Source: Bacillus mesophilus
GTDB taxonomy: Bacteria > Bacillota > Bacilli > Bacillales > SA4
Direction: 5' to 3'
Assembly: GCF_011008845.1 (NCBI RefSeq)
Contig: NZ_JAAIWM010000004.1
Span: 62,001-126,000 of the forward strand
Length of the DNA stretch: 64,000 nt
Part shown: one piece after another, positions 1-8,134 of the stretch
Layout of the letters: each line of letters opens with the position of its first letter
How positions within the stretch are numbered: position 1 is the first letter of the stretch
Position numbers and translations under genes: made by a program
Notes under the pieces: model-generated
What the model was told of the DNA's origin: nothing
Databases searched by the model: none
What the model saw: only the letters and a program-made list of their open reading frames with translations

Positions 1-863
1 GTGGTTCTACTTGGTTTGTTGATCAATTTGGCTTAGATTTAGATAAGAATTGTGTCGCTCAAGTAAACTGTGATTCGCCAGGTTGTGTAGATGCGACATC
101 CTATGAATATATGATGTGGATGAGTGAGGCAGATGAGTTTTGTAAAGATGTTATAACTGATGCAGTAGGTCAACCTTCAAAGGGAACAAGACCACTTCGC
201 GCCGGCGATTATTCATTTAATAATATCGGGATCACCTCTTTCTTTATGCTTTCTTCTAGCATGCCAGAAGAGCTTTTAAAAGAGAAAGGCTATTATCCAG
301 TGGGCGGTTGCGGCGCAAACATTGAGTGGCATACAGAGGAAGATCTTATGCATGTTGCTGATCTGTCAATCTTAGAAAAAGATATCAAAATTTATGTTAC
401 GGCAATTCTACGTGCTGTTAATGCACCCATTCACCCATTTAATTTTGTGAATACAGCTAATGAATTTGAGGCTACTATAAAATCTTATCAAGAACAGGCA
501 GGATCTAATTTTGACTTTACCCCTGCACTTAATGAAGTGAAAGCTTTACGAGAGGATTTAGTCTCTTTTTACCAAGAAATTAAAGAAATGAAAGACCTAC
601 CAATGACTCATCCACAAGTGAAAAAGGTTAATACTATCATTGAAAAGTTAGCTAGAATTCTTGTAACCATTAACTTTACGAGAAAAGGTAAATTCCGTCA
701 TGATTCAGCACTAAATGTCCCACCACTTCCTGATATTGCACCTGCAGTAAACTTTGCGCAATTAAAAGAAGGTACTCACGAATATAAGGTACTCAAAACT
801 CACTTAATGCGTGGACAAAACCGTGTTGTATGGGCATTACAGCAAGCAAGAGAATTATTATAG
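1..863 (+). CDS. M28-like zinc peptidase paralogue, 5' end outside window
   Basis: This is the C-terminal half of an M28-like metallopeptidase; the reading frame is open from base 3 and the start lies upstream of the window. It aligns with three full paralogues further on (starts 4368, 6378 and 16531), sharing GSTWF, NCDSPGC, GDYSFNNIGITSF, YYPVGGCG and WHTEED. The visible part should supply one metal-binding Asp (CDSPG) and the late His (WHTEED); the N-terminal His and Asp ligands are not in view. One local oddity: the paralogues read CRWATSY, whereas this copy reads CVDATSY, as if two small compensating indels had occurred. The substrate is unknown; a peptide or amide bond is inferred from the family and from the nearby peptide importer. 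A hairpin terminator follows. Confidence 0.85.
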   Translation, partial: GSTWFVDQFGLDLDKNCVAQVNCDSPGCVDATSYEYMMWMSEADEFCKDVITDAVGQPSKGTRPLRAGDYSFNNIGITSFFMLSSSMPEELLKEKGYYPVGGCGANIEWHTEEDLMHVADLSILEKDIKIYVTAILRAVNAPIHPFNFVNTANEFEATIKSYQEQAGSNFDFTPALNEVKALREDLVSFYQEIKEMKDLPMTHPQVKKVNTIIEKLARILVTINFTRKGKFRHDSALNVPPLPDIAPAVNFAQLKEGTHEYKVLKTHLMRGQNRVVWALQQARELL

Positions 864-877
864 ATTTATAAAATAGT

Positions 878-912
878 AGAAGTGTCAGTTCTTCTAAAAC
901 TGGCACTTCTAT
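878..912 (+). terminator. Rho-independent terminator after first M28 gene
   Basis: A 13-bp stem (878-890 with 898-910, one G-U pair) has a 7-nt loop and is followed by a T-rich stretch. It separates the upstream M28 operon from the regulator gene at 1002. Confidence 0.65.
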
Positions 913-1001
913 TTCTTCATTCATTAATGGTCCTACTATCTTTCTTTGGGTACCCAAGATATTTACCGGAACAATAAAATCTTGATGGGAGGGAAACTTT
1001 T

Positions 1002-3062
1002 TTGTCGATACCTAAGCTGTTATTAGTGACACATGATCATCGGACATTTGAAATGTTTCAGGACCAAATTAAAGATTTTTATAAAGAAAAAATTATGATA
1101 GTTAAAGAGGAAGATCTTAATAAAGGTGAAGATATTGATTTAATACTAGTATCTTCCAGTCAACTAAAATACGAAAAGAATTATCCCTCAGGCCAAGTAA
1201 TCATTGCAAGAAGAGCTATTGATCCAGGTATAGTGGAAAAACTTGTTGCTCTTCCACCTAATACAGAATGTTTAGTGGTAAATAATATCCCTGATTCTAC
1301 TTATGATTCTATACGTTTTCTAGAAAATCTTGGGCTAAATCTAAGATTTTATCCTTATTATCCAGGAATCGACTCTTATAAAAAGACTAAAGTTGCCATT
1401 ATCCCTAAAGCTACGGAAATAGTGCCAGAAGGAATCCAACAGATTATAGATATACACGTTCGTCCTCTTGATCTATCTACTTTAATTGAAATTGGTAGTC
1501 GATTACATATCAATTTGGACGAGGCACATCTCTTTTCAGCTAAATACATTAAAGAAATTATTCATTTAACCAGAAGTCTCACAGGTTTATTGAATGATGT
1601 AAATAAGCTAAATCATGAACTAGACGCAATTTTAAATACGGTTCACGATGGAATTATTGCTACAGATGGTGAGAGGAATATCATAAAAATAAACAAGGCT
1701 GCTAACAAAATATTAGGAGTTAATATAACTGAATTAGATATGATTGGAAAGAAAATCGATCATATTTTCCCAAAGCTTGTGTTACAAAATACAAATGAAG
1801 AATTAACACAGAGTAATAAATTGATTTCTGTGAATGAAAAAAAGTTAGTTGTGAACAAAACCTCTATTATTAAGGATGATCAAAACATTGGAGATGTTAC
1901 TGCCTTTCAGGACGTAACACGTATTCAACATCTAGAACAGGACATCAGGAAGCAAATTCAAAAGAAGGGCTTCTCTTCGCGATATAGCACAGAGGATATC
2001 ATTGGAAACAGCAAGAAAATAAAAGAAACCATTCGGATTATGGACAAAATCGGAAAAACAGACAGAACTGTGTTAATTCTTGGTGAGAATGGAACAGGAA
2101 AAGAGTTGTTTGCTCATTCGATTCATAATCTATCCATTAGAAAAAATGGCCCGTTTATTCCAGTTAATTTTGCAGGACTACCTGAATCCCTAGCCGAGAG
2201 TGAGCTATTTGGATATGAGGAAGGTACTTTTACAGGGGGAAATCGGGGTGGGAAACAAGGTTTATTTGAGATGGCCCATAATGGGACAATCTTTTTGGAT
2301 GAAATAGGAGACGCTTCATTAAACCTCCAAATTTTATTACTTCGGGTGTTACAGGAACAACAGGTTATGCGAGTTGGGGGACGCGGGATTATACCTGTCA
2401 ATGTCAGAGTAATAGCCGCGACGAATAAGGATTTAAAACGCTTAGTAGAAGAGGGAAAGTTCCGTGAAGATTTATACTATAGACTCTTTGTCTTACCATT
2501 ACGAATACCTTCATTGAGAGAACGAGCAGAAGACATCCCAGTTCTCATTCACACATTCCTAAAGGATTATTCATCTTCCGTTCCTCAAATTGATGACGAG
2601 GTGATGAAAATACTACTAAACTATAAATGGCCTGGCAATATTCGTGAGCTTTTAAGTGTCATCCAATATATGACGATTGTTATGGAAGGCAAAACCATTA
2701 CCGTCAATGATTTGCCAGAGCAATTCAAACAAACTAAAGATGCTAATAAAGTAGATCGCACCGACCTGATTTCAAAACTAAAATTAGAAGGGGAAATAGA
2801 AGAGTTTTATTATATTTTAAAATGTCTATATGAAGCTAAACAACAAAGAATAAATATTGGTAGAGGTAAAATAGTTGAATTTACCCAACACTATGAATGC
2901 CATTTGTCAGAGCAGCAGGTAAGACGTAGAATGGAGATTCTAAAAAACTTAGAGTTAATTCATTCAGGAAATAAGGGTCAAGGTAGCAAAATCACTGATT
3001 ATGGTATATCTGTTCTTAACTTAATCAAACATTCCATGTTTAAAGTAAACTCCCTGAACTAG
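1002..3062 (+). CDS. Sigma-54 enhancer-binding regulator (PAS, AAA+, winged-helix-like C-terminus)
   Basis: This activator of sigma-54 RNA polymerase uses ATP hydrolysis to open -24/-12 promoters. The order is an unrecognised N-terminal sensor region (about 1-200), a PAS domain (about 208-310), then an AAA+ domain with Walker A GENGTGKE near 361-368, the sigma-54 contact loop near 408-413 and Walker B IFLDEIGD near 430. The contact loop reads GTFTGG rather than the usual GAFTGA. The C-terminus (about 605-680) is not a Fis-type helix-turn-helix; a stretch with SEQQVRRRMEIL and a later basic segment looks like a winged helix. The start is TTG at 1002, preceded by GGGAGGG. It lies directly upstream of a sigma-54 promoter at 3165 and 6.8 kb from a second at 9818, so control of the peptide cluster is the obvious inference. 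The inducer is unknown, probably a substrate sensed by the N-terminal or PAS domain. Confidence 0.9.
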   Translation: MSIPKLLLVTHDHRTFEMFQDQIKDFYKEKIMIVKEEDLNKGEDIDLILVSSSQLKYEKNYPSGQVIIARRAIDPGIVEKLVALPPNTECLVVNNIPDSTYDSIRFLENLGLNLRFYPYYPGIDSYKKTKVAIIPKATEIVPEGIQQIIDIHVRPLDLSTLIEIGSRLHINLDEAHLFSAKYIKEIIHLTRSLTGLLNDVNKLNHELDAILNTVHDGIIATDGERNIIKINKAANKILGVNITELDMIGKKIDHIFPKLVLQNTNEELTQSNKLISVNEKKLVVNKTSIIKDDQNIGDVTAFQDVTRIQHLEQDIRKQIQKKGFSSRYSTEDIIGNSKKIKETIRIMDKIGKTDRTVLILGENGTGKELFAHSIHNLSIRKNGPFIPVNFAGLPESLAESELFGYEEGTFTGGNRGGKQGLFEMAHNGTIFLDEIGDASLNLQILLLRVLQEQQVMRVGGRGIIPVNVRVIAATNKDLKRLVEEGKFREDLYYRLFVLPLRIPSLRERAEDIPVLIHTFLKDYSSSVPQIDDEVMKILLNYKWPGNIRELLSVIQYMTIVMEGKTITVNDLPEQFKQTKDANKVDRTDLISKLKLEGEIEEFYYILKCLYEAKQQRINIGRGKIVEFTQHYECHLSEQQVRRRMEILKNLELIHSGNKGQGSKITDYGISVLNLIKHSMFKVNSLN

Positions 3063-3099
3063 GTTCAAGTAGGTTAACCCTATTTGAACCTAGTTTTAT
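3057..3099 (+). terminator. Rho-independent terminator of the regulator gene
   Basis: A long, nearly perfect inverted repeat (about 17 bp, outer arms 3057-3068 and 3084-3095) overlaps the stop codon and is followed by TTTT. It isolates the regulator from the sigma-54 promoter just downstream. Confidence 0.8.
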
Positions 3100-3164
3100 G
3101 TAAAGTAATAGAAACTGAGCCCAATAAAGCCATATTTAATAGTACATGAGATGTTTTCTAGTTT

Positions 3165-3180
3165 TGGCATATATTTTGCT
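3165..3180 (+). promoter_or_regulatory. Sigma-54 (-24/-12) promoter of the nitroreductase-M28 operon
   Basis: The sequence TGGCATATATTTTGCT has the invariant GG (3166-3167) and GC (3178-3179) separated by exactly 10 bases, as in the sigma-54 consensus TGGCAC-N5-TTGC. It lies 35 bp upstream of the first translation start of the operon and just after the enhancer-binding protein gene. Transcription would start near 3192. Confidence 0.85.
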
Positions 3181-3214
3181 TGTTGTTTATTAGGGATATA
3201 AAGGAGTGATGCAA

Positions 3215-3790
3215 TTGGATTTAGAACTAAGGTTATTACAGATTATGAATCAGGTTGTAAATGTTAGAGATTACGAAGATAAAGTAATAAAGAAAGAAAT
3301 AATGGACCAACTATTAAAAGCATTTTCATTAGGGCCTTCCCTTGCAAATATTCAACCATGGGAACTTATTGTTTTAAACAATCCTATAGAAAAGCAAAAG
3401 GCTGTCCATGCTAGTCTTGATCCTTTCTTAACGAAGGGAAGTTTTGGTGCACAGCAATGGATTCAGCAAGCACCATTTGTCATGGTTGCTTGTATAGAGA
3501 AGAGAAGAGCACTAGCTAGATTGGGTGATGAAGGAGAAGTTTTTTCAATACAAGATCTATTCTCCGCTTTACAAAACTTCCGAGTTCTCGCAACCTTTAA
3601 TGGCTTGAGCACATCAGTTGTAAGAGAATTTGATCAGAAGCAATTAAAAGAAAACTTGGATTTACCATGGTATGTTGAACCCCACGCTATTGTAACAGCA
3701 GGCTACAGTGATGTTATCCTGGAAATCCCCCCTAGGTTTAGTGTTAGGGAGATTTTACATGGAGGTTGCTATGATGAGCAGGGAAAATGA
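3215..3790 (+). CDS. Nitroreductase-fold protein, divergent copy
   Basis: About 191 residues of FMN-dependent nitroreductase fold; SLANIQPWELIVL matches the family's usual S-x-x-N-x-Q-P-W segment. The first copy of a tandem pair, it lacks the basic RRSxR-like N-terminal motif that helps hold FMN phosphate (here NQVVNVRDY), whereas the second copy keeps it, so this one could be a degenerate partner subunit. Start choice: AAGGAG at 3201-3206 overlaps a GTG at 3206 and sits only 2 nt before ATG 3209, but lies 8 nt before TTG 3215, which is preferred. It is first in the sigma-54 operon and overlaps the next gene by 20 nt. The substrate is unknown. Confidence 0.8.
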   Translation: MDLELRLLQIMNQVVNVRDYEDKVIKKEIMDQLLKAFSLGPSLANIQPWELIVLNNPIEKQKAVHASLDPFLTKGSFGAQQWIQQAPFVMVACIEKRRALARLGDEGEVFSIQDLFSALQNFRVLATFNGLSTSVVREFDQKQLKENLDLPWYVEPHAIVTAGYSDVILEIPPRFSVREILHGGCYDEQGK

Positions 3791-4358
3791 ACAGTTATTT
3801 TTTGATGTGATTGAAAGACGAGCGAGTGTTCGCTCCTTTAAACAGAAGGAAATTCCTGAAACTTATATTAAGAGATTATTAGAAACAGCCATCTCTGCTC
3901 CTTCGAGTGGCAATATGCAACCATGGGAATTCATTATTATTAAAAAAGAAAACCAAAAACATGAATTGGTTAAATGCACTTATTTTGGATACTTTTCAAA
4001 AGGAGAAAATTATCAAACATGGATTGCGTATGCTGGATTAATCATAGTTGTCTGCGCCAACTTAAAAAGAACCTGTGCCAGGTACGGGGTGGACGGGAAG
4101 GAATGGGCCCCCATTGACGTTGCCGCGGCCACTGAAAATATATTGCTGGCTGCAACTAGCTTAGGGTTAGCAGGTTGCTGGGTCGGTGGATTTGACGAAC
4201 AAAAATTAAAAGAGTACTTAAATATTCCTTCATATGTTAAACCAATTGGAATGGTTCCAATTGGTTTCCCGAAAGGAACAACAACTAGAAAATATAGAAT
4301 GGATTTAAAGTGGCTTACGCATGATGGTGTGTACAATCAGCCTTATTTTAAAGAGTAG
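3771..4358 (+). CDS. Nitroreductase family protein
   Basis: An FMN-dependent oxidoreductase fold of about 195 residues. It has the N-terminal FMN motif RRASVRSF, the SSGNMQPWEF segment and the C-terminal LGLAGCWVGGF stretch typical of small nitroreductases. Start: GGAGGT at 3761-3766 precedes ATG 3771 and ATG 3774; both are plausible. It overlaps the end of the preceding nitroreductase, so the two are translationally coupled and may form a heterodimer. The M28 gene follows after 9 bp. Family members reduce nitro groups, flavins, quinones or conjugated bonds, or dehydrogenate peptides; the role here is not evident, though linkage to peptide hydrolases suggests a modified peptide or amide substrate. 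Confidence 0.88.
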   Translation: MMSRENEQLFFDVIERRASVRSFKQKEIPETYIKRLLETAISAPSSGNMQPWEFIIIKKENQKHELVKCTYFGYFSKGENYQTWIAYAGLIIVVCANLKRTCARYGVDGKEWAPIDVAAATENILLAATSLGLAGCWVGGFDEQKLKEYLNIPSYVKPIGMVPIGFPKGTTTRKYRMDLKWLTHDGVYNQPYFKE

Positions 4359-4367
4359 AGGAGAGGT

Positions 4368-6125
4368 ATGATGAATGATACAAAAGATCTCGAGGAAACG
4401 TTGATAGCAGAAATAGAAATGAACACGGCTGCTTGTGTTCTCGCAAAATTTAGTGGACTTGTTAGAGAATCTGGTAGTGAGGATGAAAAATTAGCATCAC
4501 TGTATTTGGAAAGCTTCTTAAAGAAGTGGGAGGTCCCTTATAAGGTTCATGAACCTAAGCTTTATTTAAGTGTTCCAAGAAGTGCATCAATTGTCATGCA
4601 CGAGCCCGAAATGAAACAGTTTAAGGCAAAATCTCCTTCAGCCTCATATTCAACAGGAGAAACAAGTCGTAAAGGTGAACTTGTTTATTTACAATCAGAT
4701 GTTAATCTCAATGATAAATATGATCCAATGGCTAAGCATGATTTAGGTCATATAAAAGGCAAGATTGTTTTAATGGATGGCTACCCGGTTTCAGGTAAGG
4801 TTAAAGAATTCGGTGATGCGGGTGCAGTCGGTGCTGTATTTATAAGTCCTGGAGAATATATTCATGAAGGAACGTGCTCTGCGATTTGGGGTTCTCCTGA
4901 TCTCGATAGTATAGATGAAGAACCACAGATTCCAGTTCTTGCAATCTCCTATACTGATGGTGAATATTTTAAAGAATTAACTTGTAATAAGAAGGTAGTC
5001 TTAGAGATTCAAACAGAGCTTGATAAAGGCTGGTTTACTTGTCCACTGCTCGATATTTTTATTGAAGGATCAGAAGAACCTGATAAATATTTGCTCCTCC
5101 ACGGTCACTTAGATTCATGGCATGTTGGAATTGGAGATAATGCTACTGGTGCTGCTGCATTAATGGAAATGACAAGACTTTTTTACAAAAACCGGAATAT
5201 GATGAAACGAAGTATTCGTATTGCCATCTGGCCAGGTCATTCAACCGGTAGATACGCTGGTTCCACTTGGTTTGCGGACGAGTTTGGATTAGATCTGGAT
5301 GAAAACTGTTTTGCTCAGGTTAATTGTGATTCCCCTGGATGTCGATGGGCCACTTCCTATGAATCTATGAACTGGATGAGTGAAGTCGATGAGTTTTGTG
5401 TATCTGCGATTAGGGATGCTGTAGATCTTCCTGCTAAGGGTTCAAGACCACACCGTGCGGGTGATTATTCTTTCAATAATATCGGAATTACGTCGTTCTT
5501 CATGCTATCTTCTACGATGCCAGATGAATTGGTGAAAGAAAAGGGCTACTATCCAGTTGGGGGTTGTGGCGGAAACATACAGTGGCATAGTGAAGAAGAC
5601 GAATTAGTAATTGCCGACTATAAAATTCTAAGAAATGATATTAAGGTGTATATCACTTCAATTATTCGAGCCGTTAATTCAACTGTTTATCCATTCAATT
5701 ATGTTAAAACACTAGATGAAATCTTGGGGACTTTAGAAGCCTATCAAGCAGCTTCAAAAGGTCATATCTCACTTTACAAGGAGATTCATGAAGCTGAACA
5801 TTTACGATCGGCATTACTAGATCTTTATCAAGATATTGAGGTTCTTAAAGATCAAACCATTAGAAGTGAAAAAGTGCAGATTGCCAACTCAAAACTATTG
5901 CAGCTGTCACGCCAATTGATAAAAATAAACTATTCCCGTCAAGGTGAATTCCGCCACGACCCCGCCTTAGATATACCACCGATTCCTGATCTTTCAGCAG
6001 CATTAGAGCTTAAAGAGCTAGATCAGAATTCTCATCGGTATAACGTCACATTAACCCACCTGAAACGGGGTTCGAATAGAGTATTATGGACATTACGTAA
6101 TGCTAGAAAGTTACTCTCTAATTGA
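4368..6125 (+). CDS. M28-like zinc peptidase with inserted PA domain (paralogue 2)
   Basis: A 585-residue cytoplasmic protein with no signal peptide. An N-terminal segment is followed by a PA-like insert (about 75-215), then the M28 core. Likely metal ligands are His (HGHLDSW, about 247), Asp (DNATG, about 257), Asp (CDSPG, about 321) and His (WHSEED, about 407). The usual Glu-Glu pair (catalytic base plus ligand, in a GEExG context) is replaced by GHSTG near 290-294, and the usual SDH motif reads GDY near 365. All full paralogues here share these changes. A conserved C-terminal helical tail follows. RBS GAGGAGAGG precedes ATG 4368 (ATG 4371 is an alternative). Third gene of the sigma-54 operon. 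Function is inferred to be hydrolysis of a small peptide or amide; whether it is a true hydrolase is open. Confidence 0.88.
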   Translation: MMNDTKDLEETLIAEIEMNTAACVLAKFSGLVRESGSEDEKLASLYLESFLKKWEVPYKVHEPKLYLSVPRSASIVMHEPEMKQFKAKSPSASYSTGETSRKGELVYLQSDVNLNDKYDPMAKHDLGHIKGKIVLMDGYPVSGKVKEFGDAGAVGAVFISPGEYIHEGTCSAIWGSPDLDSIDEEPQIPVLAISYTDGEYFKELTCNKKVVLEIQTELDKGWFTCPLLDIFIEGSEEPDKYLLLHGHLDSWHVGIGDNATGAAALMEMTRLFYKNRNMMKRSIRIAIWPGHSTGRYAGSTWFADEFGLDLDENCFAQVNCDSPGCRWATSYESMNWMSEVDEFCVSAIRDAVDLPAKGSRPHRAGDYSFNNIGITSFFMLSSTMPDELVKEKGYYPVGGCGGNIQWHSEEDELVIADYKILRNDIKVYITSIIRAVNSTVYPFNYVKTLDEILGTLEAYQAASKGHISLYKEIHEAEHLRSALLDLYQDIEVLKDQTIRSEKVQIANSKLLQLSRQLIKINYSRQGEFRHDPALDIPPIPDLSAALELKELDQNSHRYNVTLTHLKRGSNRVLWTLRNARKLLSN

Positions 6126-6228
6126 AACTTTATTATTCTTGAAGGAAAGTTCGAATAAAATGTAGATTCTGAAAAAAACGGATTGATTTACTCATTTTAG
6201 TTTCGTTTTCAATCAAAAAGTAAGGGTT

Positions 6229-6332
6229 ATCGCCGAAAATTAAATTTAATCAACTAAACCTTAAGGTAAATCAACGGAATTATTAATTTTATCAACGAAA
6301 AATAGGCATTTATCAACGATTTACCTTTTTCT
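6229..6332. repeat. Short tandem repeats, ATCAACG every 21 bp
   Basis: ATCAACG occurs at 6270, 6291 and 6312, exactly 21 bp apart, with ATCAACT at 6249 in the same phase and a degenerate ATCGCCG at 6229. The 14-nt spacers are AT-rich and not conserved. Two helical turns per unit puts all copies on one face of the DNA, which suits a cooperative protein-binding array, but they could also be a dispersed Bacillaceae repeat. They fill the 252-bp gap between two M28 genes; no sigma-54 site was seen here. Confidence 0.7.
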
Positions 6333-6377
6333 CACAAAAAATATATTGATGACAAATGTTTCGAAAGGAGCTAGACA

Positions 6378-8117
6378 ATGGTAATAAATCAATTAGAAAA
6401 ACAATTGTCTGATGAGATTTCTACTGAAAATCTAAAATCTGTGCTAAACAGGTTCAGCACGTTAGTAAGGGAATCAGGAAGTGAGGATGAACGAATAGCT
6501 TTCCGATTTTTACAGAATCAATTAGAAGAGTGGAAAATACCCTACACGCTACATAAACCAAAGCTTTATATTAGCATTCCTAAACAGGCAGAAATAAAGC
6601 TACTTGCACCTCATGAAGGTGTAATCAAGGCTAAGACACCTTCGTTTTCTGTATCTACCGGTTCAGAGTTGAAGAGTGGGGAGATTGTCTACGTACCCAC
6701 TCATCAAGCTAAATCAATGAACGATATTTTTGGAGTTATTAAAACGAACCAAATTGAGCAGGATTTATCCGGTAAAATCGTCTTAACAGAAGGATTTCCT
6801 ATGCCAGGTAAGTTGCCTTATTTTACAGAGCTTGGTGCAATCGGAGCCATATTTATCAGTCCTGGTCACAATATTCATGATGGCATTTGTACACCGATAT
6901 GGGGAGCACCAGATCTTGACAATATGAATAACGAGCCGAAGATTCCTGTCCTAGCGATTAACCAAGAGGATGGTAAACACTTGCAAACTCTATTAAAAGA
7001 TCAGCAGGTTAACTTACAGTTTCGAACACAGCTTGATAAGGGCTGGATCGAATGCCCACTAATCGATATTATGATTCAAGGTACAGAAGAACCTGAAAAA
7101 TACCTTTTATTACATGGTCATGTAGATTCCTGGAGTGTTGGTATAGGAGACAATGCGACAGGTGATGCGGCATTGCTAGAAATGGCAAGACTTCTTCATA
7201 ATCATAGGAATCAGCTTAGGAGAAGTGTTCGGATCGCATTATGGCCAGGGCATTCAACCGGTAGATACGCAGGATCAACTTGGTTCGCTGATCAATTTGG
7301 GATCTCATTGGAAAAGAATTGCATTGCCCAGGTAAATTGTGATTCACCCGGCTGTCGATGGGCCACCTCTTATCAATATTTAGAATGGATGAGCGAGGCA
7401 AACGAGTTTTGTGTAGAAACCATTAAGGAATCCATTGGTGAGGAAGCAAAAGGAGTTCGACCACTGCGCTCAGGTGATTACTCTTTTGATAACATTGGGA
7501 TTACATCGTTTTTAATGCTTTCATCTTCCATGCCTGAAGAATTAGCTGATGAAAAAGGGTATTATCCAGTGGGTGGCTGCGGAGGAAACATTGCTTGGCA
7601 CACTGAAGATGATGTGATGGAAATAGCAGATATAGATATTCTTAAAAAGGATATCACCATGTATTTAGCTGCCGTAACTCGGGTAGTTAATGCGAAGCTT
7701 CTTCCATTTAAATTTACCGATACGGTTACAGAATTTATTGAAACAATAAAACAATATCAAGGATTTGCTGGAACGGATTTTGACTTCTCTGAGATGTTAG
7801 ATGAAGCAACCAGACTTCAAGAGGATCTTCAGCTTTTTTATCAAAGGGCTTCACTAGCAAATGAATTTACAGAATTTAATGAAAAAATAGTAATATTAGC
7901 ACGTATTCTTGTTCCTATCAATTATACTAGAGTGGGGAAGTTTAGACATGATCCAGCTCAAGCAATTAGTCCTTTACCTGACATCGCACCTGTTGTTGAA
8001 CTTCAAGGTATTGATAAGGATTCACATTATTATCATGTGTTACAGACTCATTTAAGGAGAGGCAGTAACCGGATCATTTGGTCGTTTCTTCAAGCAAGAG
8101 AAGTAGTAAATACCTAA
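6378..8117 (+). CDS. M28-like zinc peptidase with inserted PA domain (paralogue 3)
   Basis: A 579-residue paralogue of the proteins at 4368 and 16531, with the same order of N-terminal segment, PA-like insert, M28 core and helical tail. It keeps HGHVDSW, DNATG, CDSPGCRW and WHTEDD as likely metal ligands, and again has GHSTG where canonical M28 enzymes carry Glu-Glu. ATG 6378 is preceded by AAAGGAG at good spacing. Only 17 bp separate it from the M20 peptidase gene at 8135, so the two are probably co-transcribed. The 252-bp upstream gap holds 21-bp tandem repeats; it is unclear whether this gene has its own promoter or is reached from the sigma-54 promoter at 3165. Confidence 0.88.
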   Translation: MVINQLEKQLSDEISTENLKSVLNRFSTLVRESGSEDERIAFRFLQNQLEEWKIPYTLHKPKLYISIPKQAEIKLLAPHEGVIKAKTPSFSVSTGSELKSGEIVYVPTHQAKSMNDIFGVIKTNQIEQDLSGKIVLTEGFPMPGKLPYFTELGAIGAIFISPGHNIHDGICTPIWGAPDLDNMNNEPKIPVLAINQEDGKHLQTLLKDQQVNLQFRTQLDKGWIECPLIDIMIQGTEEPEKYLLLHGHVDSWSVGIGDNATGDAALLEMARLLHNHRNQLRRSVRIALWPGHSTGRYAGSTWFADQFGISLEKNCIAQVNCDSPGCRWATSYQYLEWMSEANEFCVETIKESIGEEAKGVRPLRSGDYSFDNIGITSFLMLSSSMPEELADEKGYYPVGGCGGNIAWHTEDDVMEIADIDILKKDITMYLAAVTRVVNAKLLPFKFTDTVTEFIETIKQYQGFAGTDFDFSEMLDEATRLQEDLQLFYQRASLANEFTEFNEKIVILARILVPINYTRVGKFRHDPAQAISPLPDIAPVVELQGIDKDSHYYHVLQTHLRRGSNRIIWSFLQAREVVNT

Positions 8118-8134
8118 TACGGAGGTTAACTAAC

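Noticed and set aside
900..920. Possible third sigma-54 promoter (TGGCACTTCTATTTCTTC)
   Set aside because: It has TGGCAC but no GC at the -12 position and forms the 3' arm of the terminator hairpin.
3708..3770. Longer start of the second nitroreductase
   Set aside because: The extra 21 residues lie in the coding region of the first gene and have no RBS; GGAGGT supports 3771.
6229..6332. CRISPR-like array
   Set aside because: Only 7 conserved bases per 21-bp unit; the repeat and spacer lengths do not fit and no cas genes are present.
8078..8134. Longer N-terminus of the M20 peptidase from ATG 8078
   Set aside because: It overlaps the preceding M28 gene by 40 bp, lacks an RBS, and adds residues not seen in the family; ATG 8135 has GGAGG.
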